Assembly: GCF_018141445.1 (NCBI RefSeq)
Contig: NZ_CP058649.1
Location: forward strand, 2,065,001 to 2,129,000
Length of the DNA: 64,000 nt
Direction of reading: 5' to 3'
DNA from: Vallitalea pronyensis
Lineage (GTDB): Bacteria > Bacillota > Clostridia > Lachnospirales > Vallitaleaceae
Positions 25,682 through 34,361 of this stretch are shown here, one piece after another. Under the pieces are notes generated by a model. The model was given only the letters and a program-made list of their open reading frames with translations, was not told the DNA's origin and did no database searches. Positions within the stretch are counted from its first letter, which is position 1, and each line of letters starts with the position of its first letter. Made by a program: the position numbers and the translations under genes.

Positions 25682-25767
25682 GATGAAGAAATCTTTATGA
25701 TGGTAATCATCTATTGTGCTTAGGGGCTATTATTAAGCTTAATGTATATAACAAAAAAAAATATAAC

Positions 25768-25798
25768 TTGACTTTACCCTTACGGCAATGTGTAGACT
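25768..25798 (+). promoter_or_regulatory. MerR-type promoter with 19-bp spacer
   Basis: TTGACT (25768-25773) and TAGACT (25793-25798) are separated by 19 bases, two more than the optimum. The spacer CTTACGGCAATG region has partial dyad symmetry. Overlong spacers are the hallmark of promoters activated by DNA distortion by MerR-family regulators, and such a regulator is the third gene of this operon (27311). Confidence 0.75.
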
Positions 25799-25832
25799 TG
25801 GATGTACGACAGATAAGAAAGGGTGAGTCAAG

Positions 25833-26558
25833 ATGCAGAATATCCTTCATATAAGGAACCTAACGAAAAAATATAAGGATAAAATAGCTGTTCATAAACT
25901 TAACCTAGCGGTGGAGAAAGGTGAGATATTTGGTCTGCTAGGGCCTAATGGGGCAGGGAAATCAACAACCATAGAATGTGTGTTAGGCACCAAAGCAAAA
26001 AACGAAGGGCAGGTGGAGTTATTAGGCCAAAAGCTGGGCAACTATAACAAAGAACTGTTTCAACAGATCGGTGTACAATTTCAAGCCAGCCATTACCCGG
26101 ATCGTATTAAAGTGAAAGAAATGTGTGAATTGATGGCATCTCTCTATGTACACACAGTGGATTGGCGTGTTCTCATACAGGAGTTTTCATTAGAAAGTAA
26201 GCTTAATCAGTTGGTTTCCTCCTTATCAGGTGGTGAACGACAGAAATTATCCGTTGTATTAGCCCTTATCAATTCCCCTAAGATTGTCTTTCTGGATGAA
26301 CTTACAACGGGACTAGACCCTCAAGCCAGGCGTGAAGTATGGTATTATTTGAGGTTATTACAAGAAAAAGGTGTCACCATATTTTTAACATCCCATTATA
26401 TGGATGAAGTAGAAGCCCTCTGTAATCGAGTGCTCATTATCCATAACGGTGCACAAGTTATCAGTGGGACACCAGACGAAATTATTCAAAAGTCAGATGC
26501 TAAGAATCTAGAAGAAGCCTATCTTCATTATATAGGGGCTGTAGGAGGGAAGCGATGA
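25833..26558 (+). CDS. ABC exporter ATP-binding protein (DrrA/CcmA type)
   Basis: A 241-residue ATPase. Walker A GPNGAGKST (about residues 36-44), Q-loop GVQFQAS, signature LSGGERQKLSVV, Walker B IVFLDELTTGLDP and H-loop LTSHYMDE are present. Walker B continues as DEL where most have DEP, a harmless variant. It pairs with the ABC-2 permease that overlaps it by 4 bases. With a multidrug-sensor-like MerR protein in the same operon, export of a drug or other toxic hydrophobic compound is the best guess. Confidence 0.92.
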   Translation: MQNILHIRNLTKKYKDKIAVHKLNLAVEKGEIFGLLGPNGAGKSTTIECVLGTKAKNEGQVELLGQKLGNYNKELFQQIGVQFQASHYPDRIKVKEMCELMASLYVHTVDWRVLIQEFSLESKLNQLVSSLSGGERQKLSVVLALINSPKIVFLDELTTGLDPQARREVWYYLRLLQEKGVTIFLTSHYMDEVEALCNRVLIIHNGAQVISGTPDEIIQKSDAKNLEEAYLHYIGAVGGKR

Positions 26559-27301
26559 AAACAATTCGTGTGTTATTTAAGACGGAGTGCATCTTAGCCA
26601 TAAGGGAATTCTCAGGGGTATTATTCGGTATTTTATTACCAGCAGGACTCATATTACTGCTGGGTGTTATCTATCAAGGAGAGATGGTTGAGCAAGCATC
26701 ATACTCAAAAATCCAGCAAGCTTTTGGTGGGGTCATCACCATTGGAATATGTGCTACAGGATTAATGGGTATTCCTTTAACCATCACCAGCTATCGGGAG
26801 AAGAAAGTTCTCAAACGTTTCCAAGTAACACCAACATCACCCATGAACCTGCTATTTGCCCAAGTCCTAAGTCAATTGGTTTTTGCAATCCTATCCTCTG
26901 TCATCGTATATCTTATTGCCAAGCTTGCGTTTGGGTATGCCATGATAGGGTCTGTGCTTGAATTTATACTGACATATTTACTCGTTACAGCGTCAATTTA
27001 TGCTTTAGGGATGTGTATAGCCAGTATATCCGACTCCATTAAAACGGTCAATCTGCTCTGTACCATTATCTATTTTCCAATGATTTTTCTATCTGGTGCA
27101 ACGGTACCCTATGAAGTGATGCCAAAAGGTCTTCAGGCATTTGCACAAGTAATGCCTTTAACCCATGGTATAAAATTATTAAAAGGTGTCTCCCTGGGTG
27201 AACCAATAGGAAGTTTTACGGTATCCATAATCATATTGATTTTTACAGCAATTATGGGTATGCTTATATCCATAAAGACTTTTAAGTATACCTTCGATTA
27301 A
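26555..27301 (+). CDS. ABC-2 type exporter permease
   Basis: A 248-residue protein with about six membrane helices. It has the ABC-2 arrangement: an N-terminal amphipathic segment (MKTIRVLFKTECILAIREF), helices with GVLFGILLPAGLILLLGV, the cytoplasmic stretch TSYREKKVLKRFQVTPTSP that contacts the ATPase, and the C-terminal signature FPMIFLSGATVPYEVMP. ATGA overlap with the ATPase gene supports tight coupling. One half-transporter permease would dimerise. Confidence 0.9.
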   Translation: MKTIRVLFKTECILAIREFSGVLFGILLPAGLILLLGVIYQGEMVEQASYSKIQQAFGGVITIGICATGLMGIPLTITSYREKKVLKRFQVTPTSPMNLLFAQVLSQLVFAILSSVIVYLIAKLAFGYAMIGSVLEFILTYLLVTASIYALGMCIASISDSIKTVNLLCTIIYFPMIFLSGATVPYEVMPKGLQAFAQVMPLTHGIKLLKGVSLGEPIGSFTVSIIILIFTAIMGMLISIKTFKYTFD

Positions 27302-27310
27302 GGAGAGATT

Positions 27311-28117
27311 ATGTATAAAATTGGCTTGTTTTCTAAAATGAATCGTATCACAACCAAAACCCTTAGACATTATGATGAGATAGGTTTATTGAAGCCTGCC
27401 CATGTGGATGACCTGACAGGCTATCGTTATTATGCCAGTGAACAATTACCTATCCTGCATAAAATTATGACCCTTAAACAAATGGGGCTAGGCTTAACCG
27501 ATATACAGCAAATTGTTGACAACCCTGTTAGTGCTCAAGTATTCCTTAAATTAAAAGAAAAGGAACTAAGAGATGCCGTAGAAGAACAAGAAAAGAAATT
27601 GTTACAGATTAAAAATTATATGAATCGGTTAAAAGGAGAAAATATGGCTGCTTATAACCCTATCATAAAAACATTACCCAAAGTCATTGTTGCGTCCATG
27701 CGTTTTCGTTCACCCAGTTACGGGGAGTACTTTCATGTGATACCTAAAATGGGAGAAGAAATGAAACGGCAAGGGGCTGTCTGTGCAGAACCTGAATACT
27801 GTTTTAGTATTTATCATGATGGTGAATATAAGGAGAGAGATATTGATGTGGAAGTGTGTGAAGCCGTCGTTGATTTTTGTCAAGGGTCAGAAATGGTTCA
27901 ATACAAGGTCATTGACCAAGTGGATACAGCGGTATGTATCTTACACAAAGGTCCTTATGAAGCCTTTCGTGAAGCCTATACATTTATCTATCAATGGATT
28001 AAAGATAATGGCTATGAAGCCATTGATAACCCTCGGGAATCTTATATTGATGGTATTTGGAATAAAGAGAGTAAAGAGGATTGGCTAACAGAGATTCAAG
28101 TGCCGATTAAGAAGTAA
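27311..28117 (+). CDS. MerR-family regulator with GyrI-like effector domain (BmrR type)
   Basis: A 268-residue regulator. The N-terminal MerR domain (residues 1-75) reads YKIGLFSKMNRITTKTLRHYDEIGLLKP...GYRYY and is followed by a dimerising coiled coil (about 80-112) and a GyrI-like small-molecule-binding domain (about 118-265, with HKGPYEAFREAYTFIYQW). This is the architecture of BmrR, which senses cationic multidrug compounds. It is the last gene of the operon and very probably activates the 19-bp-spacer promoter at 25768-25798, so inducer binding would raise both the exporter and itself. Confidence 0.92.
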   Translation: MYKIGLFSKMNRITTKTLRHYDEIGLLKPAHVDDLTGYRYYASEQLPILHKIMTLKQMGLGLTDIQQIVDNPVSAQVFLKLKEKELRDAVEEQEKKLLQIKNYMNRLKGENMAAYNPIIKTLPKVIVASMRFRSPSYGEYFHVIPKMGEEMKRQGAVCAEPEYCFSIYHDGEYKERDIDVEVCEAVVDFCQGSEMVQYKVIDQVDTAVCILHKGPYEAFREAYTFIYQWIKDNGYEAIDNPRESYIDGIWNKESKEDWLTEIQVPIKK

Positions 28118-28138
28118 TCGTAAAGAATCATTTTTTTT

Positions 28139-28190
28139 GGGGTTTACCTTTGATTTAATGACTTGATAATCATTGATGAATAACTATAAT
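28139..28190 (+). promoter_or_regulatory. Promoter and shared upstream element of the GH94 operon
   Basis: TTGATA (28163-28168) and TATAAT (28185-28190) are 16 bases apart. GGGGTTTACCTTTG starting at 28139 is nearly identical in sequence and in distance from the -10 box (46 against 47 bases) to GGGGTTAACCTTTG at 35901 upstream of the binding-protein gene. It is a candidate site for one of the two YesN regulators of the locus. Confidence 0.55.
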
Positions 28191-28589
28191 AAGTATTAAG
28201 ATTAAATGTGCATGGGTAAGGAGATGTTAGGGAATGTGAAAGAACCTGTACAAGAGACAATATAAAAAGGTCTGTTGCTATAGGTTCTTTGTTGTTATAA
28301 TAAATAAAGAGATAATCATCTACAGTTCTTATGCAATATCTAAACACCATCCAGACATCACGATTACATGAAAAGGTTCTTACCATGTTCAAGGAATAGA
28401 CCTTATTCGCACCTCATAATGACCGATACATTGACTTATCTACTGGCATAAAATCAGTCCCCAAATACCAATAGTCATGGAATAGTATATATGCTTTGTT
28501 TAGGATGCCTATTACATGCAATACAAGAAACACTTAATAGCTGTTATCACCATTGAATGATGGCACGTGTTAGAAGAAAGGAGTTACAA
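28191..28589 (+). other. Long leader upstream of the GH94 gene
   Basis: About 400 bases without a convincing gene separate the predicted promoter from the phosphorylase. AAAGAACCT (28239-28247) can pair with AGGTTCTTT (28282-28290), and a further AGGTTCTTA occurs near 28374, so mutually exclusive hairpins are possible. There is no typical terminator T-run. I do not recognise a riboswitch class. Confidence 0.4.
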
Positions 28590-30998
28590 ATGAAATTTGG
28601 ATATTTTGATGAGAAACAGAGAGAATATGTGATTACTACACCCAAAACACCTGTGAAATGGATTAATTATATAGGAGGGCTTGAATTTGGAGGTTTTATT
28701 GATCAAACAGGTGGCGCACTCTTATGTAAAGGGGACCCTGCTCTTAATCGCATAACCAAGTATATTCCTCAATTACCTGCTTCAGATTTTAATGGGACAA
28801 CCTTATACATACGTATCAAAGATGGGGATGCTTATGAGTTGATTACACCCTTCTATACCCCTGTTTTAGATGACTATACCACGTATACCTGTCATGTGGG
28901 TCTTGGTTATTCCACCTATAGGAGTGAGATAAAAGGCATCCATACGGAAGTGACAGTCTTTGTACCTTTACAAGGGGAACAAGAAATTAGAAGCATCAAA
29001 GTGACCAATAAACGCTCAGAGACCATTGAGATGGCTATTATTCCTGTAGTGGAATATTCACATTTTGAGGCGATGAAACAGTTCAATAATGCTGATTGGG
29101 TGCCTCAGACCATGCAATCAGAGGTTGTAGAAGAAGACAATGGACTTAAGACGATTAAGCAATATGCTTTCATGAGAAAAGGTACACAGGAGAATTATTT
29201 TACATCCAATTGCCCCATAGACTCTTTTGAGACGGACCGGGAGCGGTTTCTTGGCGACTATGGCTATGGCAGCTGGAAAAAGCCAATGAGCTTACAAAAT
29301 GATCACCTGAGTAATTATGAAGCCAAACGCGGCAACAACATGGCGGCAGCACTTCATGTTATGGGCAATGTGAAAGCCAATGGTACCGTGACCCTTATAA
29401 CGCAGCTTGGACAAAGTGATAATTTCGAGAAGAGCTTAGCATCCATCAAGAAGTATCGGGATGAAAACCTTGTCCAACAAGCATTGGAAGACGTTAAGAA
29501 GAATTGGAACAGTTATCTGGATAACTTTCAAGTAATCACGCCAGATAGTAGTATGAATCTATTGGTAAATGTGTTCAACGCCAGACAGTGTATGGTCACA
29601 AAAAACTGGTCAAGGTTCTTATCCCTGTATCAATTAGGGCTTGGCGCACGGGGTATTGGTTTTCGTGATACATCCCAAGACCTCTTAGGGGCAGTTGGTA
29701 TTGCACCTGAGACAACCATAGACATGATGGTGAAAGTACTTTCCACTCAGAGAAGAGATGGTTCAGCTATGCATCAATTTTTTCCATCAACCATGGAAGC
29801 TACTAATGGGGATTCAGATGAAATGGAAGACCGGGACCATTATTATGGTGATGATCACCTATGGATTGGCTTGACCGTATGCGGTTATGTAAAAGAAACA
29901 GGTGATGTTGAATTTCTTAAGAAGGTTGTGCCTTTCTATGACAAGGACAGAGAAGGATGCATCATTGAATCAGGTACGATTTTGGAACATTTAAAACGCA
30001 GTTTAGCTTTTACAAAACAACATGTAGGGGCACACGGTATTCCTTACCTTGGTTTTGCCGATTGGAACGATACAGTGAACTTACCAAAAGGAGCTGAATC
30101 AAGCTTTAATGCCAACTTATACGGCAAGCTGCTATTGGAGATGATAGCCCTTATGGAAGCTTTAGAAGAACAAGGGACTGCTGATCATTATCGACGGGAT
30201 TATAGGGAAATGAAAGAAGTATATCATCAACACTGCTGGGATGGATCATGGTACCTGCGCTATTACGATAAAGACGGTAATCCTCTGGGTTCTTCTAAAA
30301 ATGATGAGGGTAAAATCTATACCAATGCCCAATCCTGGTCCATATTATCTGGTTTTGCTGAGAAAGATAGGGCAGAAAAAGCCATGAATAGCGTTAACAC
30401 ATATCTGGCAACCGAGCACGGTATCAAATTAAGTTACCCAGGATATGATGGTTACGACCCCTATAAGGGTGGTGTTTCCACTTATCCACCAGGAGCAAAA
30501 GAAAACGGTGGTATTTTCCTACATGCTAATCCTTGGGTGATTATTGCTGAAACCATGTTGGGTCATGGGGATAGGGCATTTGACTACTATAACCGTATTA
30601 ACCCTGTTAATAAGAATGAAGAAATGGATGCATTTGAAGTAGAACCGTATGTATTCCCTCAAAACATATTAGGGGATGAACATCCTCAGTTCGGTCTGGG
30701 TCGAAACAGTTGGTTATCGGGTACAGCCTCATGGATGTACCAAGCAGCAACTCAGTACATACTTGGTATACGACCAGACTACGAAGGTCTTATTATTGAC
30801 CCTTGTATACCAAAAGCATGGGATGGTTTTCATGTGACAAGAAAATGGCGAAAGGCCACTTATGCCATTGAAGTTAAGAACCCTCACCATGTATCAAAAG
30901 GTGTTGCAACCCTTGAAATGGATGGGGTGCAATATGAACACATGCTGCCTAACATGTCAGATGGCAAGCTGCATAAAGTGCTTGTTATAATGGGTTAA
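28590..30998 (+). CDS. GH94 disaccharide phosphorylase (cellobiose/chitobiose phosphorylase type)
   Basis: An 802-residue cytoplasmic enzyme expected to split a beta-linked disaccharide with phosphate into a sugar 1-phosphate and a free sugar. The start MKFGYFDEKQREYVITTPKTP is the standard N-terminus of GH94 cellobiose phosphorylases. GIGFRDTSQDLLG and GFADWNDTVN are family motifs; the last Asp of ADWND is the catalytic acid. SGTASWMYQAA near the C-terminus belongs to the phosphate site. The usual cellobiose-phosphorylase sequence after ADWND is C-L-N-L-G-G-G-E-S; here it is TVNLPKGAES, so the acceptor specificity may differ. ATG 28590 has AAAGGAG upstream; an 11-codon extension is unlikely. 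The YesN/YesM genes and an oligosaccharide importer follow, fitting intracellular phosphorolysis of an imported sugar. Confidence 0.88.
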   Translation: MKFGYFDEKQREYVITTPKTPVKWINYIGGLEFGGFIDQTGGALLCKGDPALNRITKYIPQLPASDFNGTTLYIRIKDGDAYELITPFYTPVLDDYTTYTCHVGLGYSTYRSEIKGIHTEVTVFVPLQGEQEIRSIKVTNKRSETIEMAIIPVVEYSHFEAMKQFNNADWVPQTMQSEVVEEDNGLKTIKQYAFMRKGTQENYFTSNCPIDSFETDRERFLGDYGYGSWKKPMSLQNDHLSNYEAKRGNNMAAALHVMGNVKANGTVTLITQLGQSDNFEKSLASIKKYRDENLVQQALEDVKKNWNSYLDNFQVITPDSSMNLLVNVFNARQCMVTKNWSRFLSLYQLGLGARGIGFRDTSQDLLGAVGIAPETTIDMMVKVLSTQRRDGSAMHQFFPSTMEATNGDSDEMEDRDHYYGDDHLWIGLTVCGYVKETGDVEFLKKVVPFYDKDREGCIIESGTILEHLKRSLAFTKQHVGAHGIPYLGFADWNDTVNLPKGAESSFNANLYGKLLLEMIALMEALEEQGTADHYRRDYREMKEVYHQHCWDGSWYLRYYDKDGNPLGSSKNDEGKIYTNAQSWSILSGFAEKDRAEKAMNSVNTYLATEHGIKLSYPGYDGYDPYKGGVSTYPPGAKENGGIFLHANPWVIIAETMLGHGDRAFDYYNRINPVNKNEEMDAFEVEPYVFPQNILGDEHPQFGLGRNSWLSGTASWMYQAATQYILGIRPDYEGLIIDPCIPKAWDGFHVTRKWRKATYAIEVKNPHHVSKGVATLEMDGVQYEHMLPNMSDGKLHKVLVIMG

Positions 30999-31017
30999 GA
31001 TTAGAGGAGGGGATTTC

Positions 31018-32574
31018 ATGTTAAAAGTAGTTATTATTGATGATGAACCACTAGTACTTGAAGGATTAAAGGGTATGGTGAACTGGGAGAACTATGGATT
31101 CAAAGTATGTGGTGAGGCACTTGATGGGGAAGAGGGTTATGAGCTTATTCAAACAACGAATCCAGATCTGGTTATAACAGATATGAGGATGCCTGTTATG
31201 AACGGTTTAGAACTGATTGAAAGATGTTATGCTATGAATATGAAAGCAAAATTCGTTATATTAAGTGGCTACAGCGAGTTTGAATATGTCAAAAAAGCCC
31301 TGAAACTTCAAACCTTTCAATATCTACTCAAACCCATCGACAATGACGAAATGCATGCTCTTCTTAGAGACATTAAACAATGTAATTTAGATGAACGAAC
31401 ACAAAAGGAACGGATACAAAAGGATATTCATTTTGTTCTGCATACCAGTTTGAAGCGTTTGGTATCGGGAGAGTGTAAAGCATCTCTATGTGAGCGAATA
31501 GCCTTGATACTCAATTTGCATCATCAACATCCGTTACAGTTACACTATACGCTCCTATGGTTTCAAGGAGAAAAGAGAACCTCCAGAAAAGAAGATGTAA
31601 GAGAAGTATTGGAACAGATCTTACCATCAGTTGGTCATCCAATCCAACTGGTGGTTTTTGATCTTGATGACAAGAGTGCAGGTGTTTTTCTCTATGGCAT
31701 GGGTATGACCAATCACACCATTCAGTCCATTTACAAGATGTTTTATGACAGATGGTCCCTTAGAGATGATCAGGTTATTGCTTTTATAACCGGTTTAAAA
31801 AGGACATTGGCAGCATTCAAATCCATTGACCAAGAAATAGAAAGGTTAAAAAAGCTCCATTTCTATGAGGAACATCAAAAAATCATCATGTGCCATCAGG
31901 ATATACCTATAAAGTATAGTCAAGATATTTCAACTATTCACATGCAGCCATTATTACGTGACCTTCCCTACATGTCTAAGAAAACATTGGATTATCAACT
32001 GATAGCCATGTTTAGCCAAATAAAAGAAGAAAAGATTGAACCTTCTATTTTGAATCTCTGGGCTGCTCATATCAAAGAAACATTACTGACCTTAAGCCAT
32101 CCCATGCCATGTAAATCTAAAGATAGCATCAGTAATCGTACAGGTAACATGCCAACAGCTTATACCAGCTATTGGATTTTAAAAAAAGATATATCTCACC
32201 TCATTCATCTGATCCATCAACAGCATGAGGACGAAGACGATAGGATACAACGGATAAAAGCATACGTGAACAAACACTATGACAAAGATATAAAACTTAA
32301 AATGCTATCCAAGACGTTTCAATGCAATTCAACGTATATCGGCCAGCGATTTCAGAAAGAAGTTGGTATGAAATACAATGCGTATGTCCTACATGTACGC
32401 TTGAAAAAAGCAAAAGAATTATTGCTTTACACCAATAAGAACATAAAAGAAGTAGCCTATGCAACAGGCTTTAATAATCCCGATTATTTTGTGCTTAAAT
32501 TTAAAGAGGCAGAAGGACATTCACCAACGGTTTTTCGCAATCAAAACATTGAGCAAAGAGGGGGGATTAGATGA
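31018..32574 (+). CDS. YesN-type response regulator (REC + AraC HTH), first copy
   Basis: A 518-residue regulator. The receiver domain (residues 1-120) has VVIIDDEPLVLEGL, the phospho-acceptor Asp55 in TDMRMPVMNG, the switch Ser in LSGYSEF and Lys in LLKPID. A middle region of about 270 residues has no clear motif. The C-terminal AraC-type double helix-turn-helix (about 415-515) ends with KEVAYATGFNNPDYFVLKFKE and GHSPTVFR. It should be phosphorylated by the kinase that follows (ATGA overlap) and activate sugar-uptake genes. It begins 19 bases after the GH94 gene. Confidence 0.93.
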   Translation: MLKVVIIDDEPLVLEGLKGMVNWENYGFKVCGEALDGEEGYELIQTTNPDLVITDMRMPVMNGLELIERCYAMNMKAKFVILSGYSEFEYVKKALKLQTFQYLLKPIDNDEMHALLRDIKQCNLDERTQKERIQKDIHFVLHTSLKRLVSGECKASLCERIALILNLHHQHPLQLHYTLLWFQGEKRTSRKEDVREVLEQILPSVGHPIQLVVFDLDDKSAGVFLYGMGMTNHTIQSIYKMFYDRWSLRDDQVIAFITGLKRTLAAFKSIDQEIERLKKLHFYEEHQKIIMCHQDIPIKYSQDISTIHMQPLLRDLPYMSKKTLDYQLIAMFSQIKEEKIEPSILNLWAAHIKETLLTLSHPMPCKSKDSISNRTGNMPTAYTSYWILKKDISHLIHLIHQQHEDEDDRIQRIKAYVNKHYDKDIKLKMLSKTFQCNSTYIGQRFQKEVGMKYNAYVLHVRLKKAKELLLYTNKNIKEVAYATGFNNPDYFVLKFKEAEGHSPTVFRNQNIEQRGGIR

Positions 32575-34361
32575 ATTTCATCAAAAAAGTGGATGACATT
32601 CCTATTCGGCTGAAATTTGTTAGTGTGTATATGATCTTTATTCTTATCCCTATGGTTATCATCTATGGGGTTTTCTTTACAAGAATTTCAAAAGAAGTGC
32701 GCCTAAGAGAGGAAACGGAACTTAGCCAATCCTTAGATCGGGTACACAAAGACTTGATGTTTCTATCGGAAGGATGCTTATACATTGCCAGAGATATAGC
32801 CATAGACCGTAGCCTTAATGCTTTACTGGATTATACCTATCCCTTTTCATCGGATTATTATGCCGCTTATTATAATACCCTAAGAGACAGTATTCAGAGA
32901 TATCAATCCGTTTTTAATAATGTGGTGAAGGTATCTGTCTTCACAAATAATCCTACCATGGATCCTGGTGCCTTTTTCTATCCTTTGGACCAAGCAAAAG
33001 ACAGTTTATGGTTTCAAGAATACAAACGATATGACAAACAAAGTGCTTTTGTGGGATGGGTTGAAGAAAACACGTTAATACAAAAGAAACGCAATAAGCA
33101 AATTAGTCTTATACGAAAAATGGATGAATTTAACCAATATAACACCTATGAAAAATACATTAAAATAGATGTGAATCTGATTAAAATAGAAAATATCCTT
33201 CAAAAAGAAAGTCTTATGACATTTTTGCTGGTTAATCAACAGGGTCAGATATTGGTTACATCTGATGATGCTTATCTGTATAATAACAGCAAGGAATTAA
33301 GTGTATTTGACAAGGGTATCTATCATGGTAAAAACAAGGTGTTAACTAAAACAATCACCATAATAGACAATCAAAATTGGAACATTATTGGTATAGGGTC
33401 AACTAGCCGATTATCCAAACGCATACAAAATTATGGTATCTTAATCTTTGGCTTATGTTTGTTAAGCTTTCTACTCTCTATTATCATGATCTATATCTTC
33501 TCTAATTCCTATAACAGACGTATACATATGCTACAAAAACACATGAAGAAAGTGGAGCATAGCGACTTTTCCTTAATCAGACAAGATGGTGGCAAAGATG
33601 AAATTGGGTATCTGATGCGTTCATTTAATAAAATGACCCATCGCATCAATGATTTAGTCAATAAGGTTCTATATTTTGAATTAAGGGAGAAAGAACATCA
33701 ATTAGCCAGCGTTAAGGCAGAGCTGAACTATCTACAGAGCCAAATGGACCCTCATTTCTTGTTCAATACCCTTAACGCTATTTTAGTGGTTTGTAACCGT
33801 AAAAACTACACAGACATTACAGAAATCATTAAGTACTTATCCAAAACATTAAGAAGGTTATTGGTATGGGATGATGTGATGGTGCCCATAGAAGATGAAA
33901 TTAATTTTACAGAAATGTACCTTAAAATAGAGAAATTCAGATTTCAAGACAAGTTTGATTATACCATTGAACTGGAGGATGCCGTTAAGCATTATAAAAT
34001 CCCCAAAATGACCATACAGCCTTTTGTTGAAAATGCCTGTAAACATGGTATACAAGCCAGTAAGGATAATGGTCAAGTCCTTGTACGTATCTATGGTCTT
34101 GGGGAACAGATTGTTATGGTGATACAAGACAATGGTGTAGGCATGCCAACGGAAAAGGTGGCGGAGTTACTGCAAGATAACAGTCAAGGGAATATTGGCA
34201 TCAACAATGTTTACAAGCGGTTAAAACTTAATTATCAGGATGCTTTTCACATGAAGATTGAGAGTGCGTTGCAATTAGGAACCACGGTGATGATTCATTT
34301 ACCCAACCCTGACCATAACAGGGCATCAAGTGAGATAGAAGGAGGCGTTGTGAATGGTTGA
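32571..34361 (+). CDS. YesM-type sensor histidine kinase
   Basis: A 596-residue membrane kinase. One helix near residues 15-37 (FVSVYMIFILIPMVIIYGVFF), a large extracellular sensor region (about 40-285), a second helix (ILIFGLCLLSFLLSIIMIYIF), a HAMP linker, then the His-kinase domain with SQMDPHFLFNTLNAI (phospho-acceptor His near residue 393). The ATPase domain has PFVENACKHGI (N box) and QDNGVGM (G box). The sensor probably detects an oligosaccharide directly or through a binding protein. It is coupled to the upstream regulator by ATGA and overlaps the downstream regulator by 8 bases, an arrangement with one kinase between two regulators. Confidence 0.93.
   Translation: MNFIKKVDDIPIRLKFVSVYMIFILIPMVIIYGVFFTRISKEVRLREETELSQSLDRVHKDLMFLSEGCLYIARDIAIDRSLNALLDYTYPFSSDYYAAYYNTLRDSIQRYQSVFNNVVKVSVFTNNPTMDPGAFFYPLDQAKDSLWFQEYKRYDKQSAFVGWVEENTLIQKKRNKQISLIRKMDEFNQYNTYEKYIKIDVNLIKIENILQKESLMTFLLVNQQGQILVTSDDAYLYNNSKELSVFDKGIYHGKNKVLTKTITIIDNQNWNIIGIGSTSRLSKRIQNYGILIFGLCLLSFLLSIIMIYIFSNSYNRRIHMLQKHMKKVEHSDFSLIRQDGGKDEIGYLMRSFNKMTHRINDLVNKVLYFELREKEHQLASVKAELNYLQSQMDPHFLFNTLNAILVVCNRKNYTDITEIIKYLSKTLRRLLVWDDVMVPIEDEINFTEMYLKIEKFRFQDKFDYTIELEDAVKHYKIPKMTIQPFVENACKHGIQASKDNGQVLVRIYGLGEQIVMVIQDNGVGMPTEKVAELLQDNSQGNIGINNVYKRLKLNYQDAFHMKIESALQLGTTVMIHLPNPDHNRASSEIEGGVVNG

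Noticed and set aside
28144..28392. 82-codon open frame on the - strand upstream of the GH94 gene
   Set aside because: It covers the predicted promoter and leader, has no binding site and no recognisable protein pattern.
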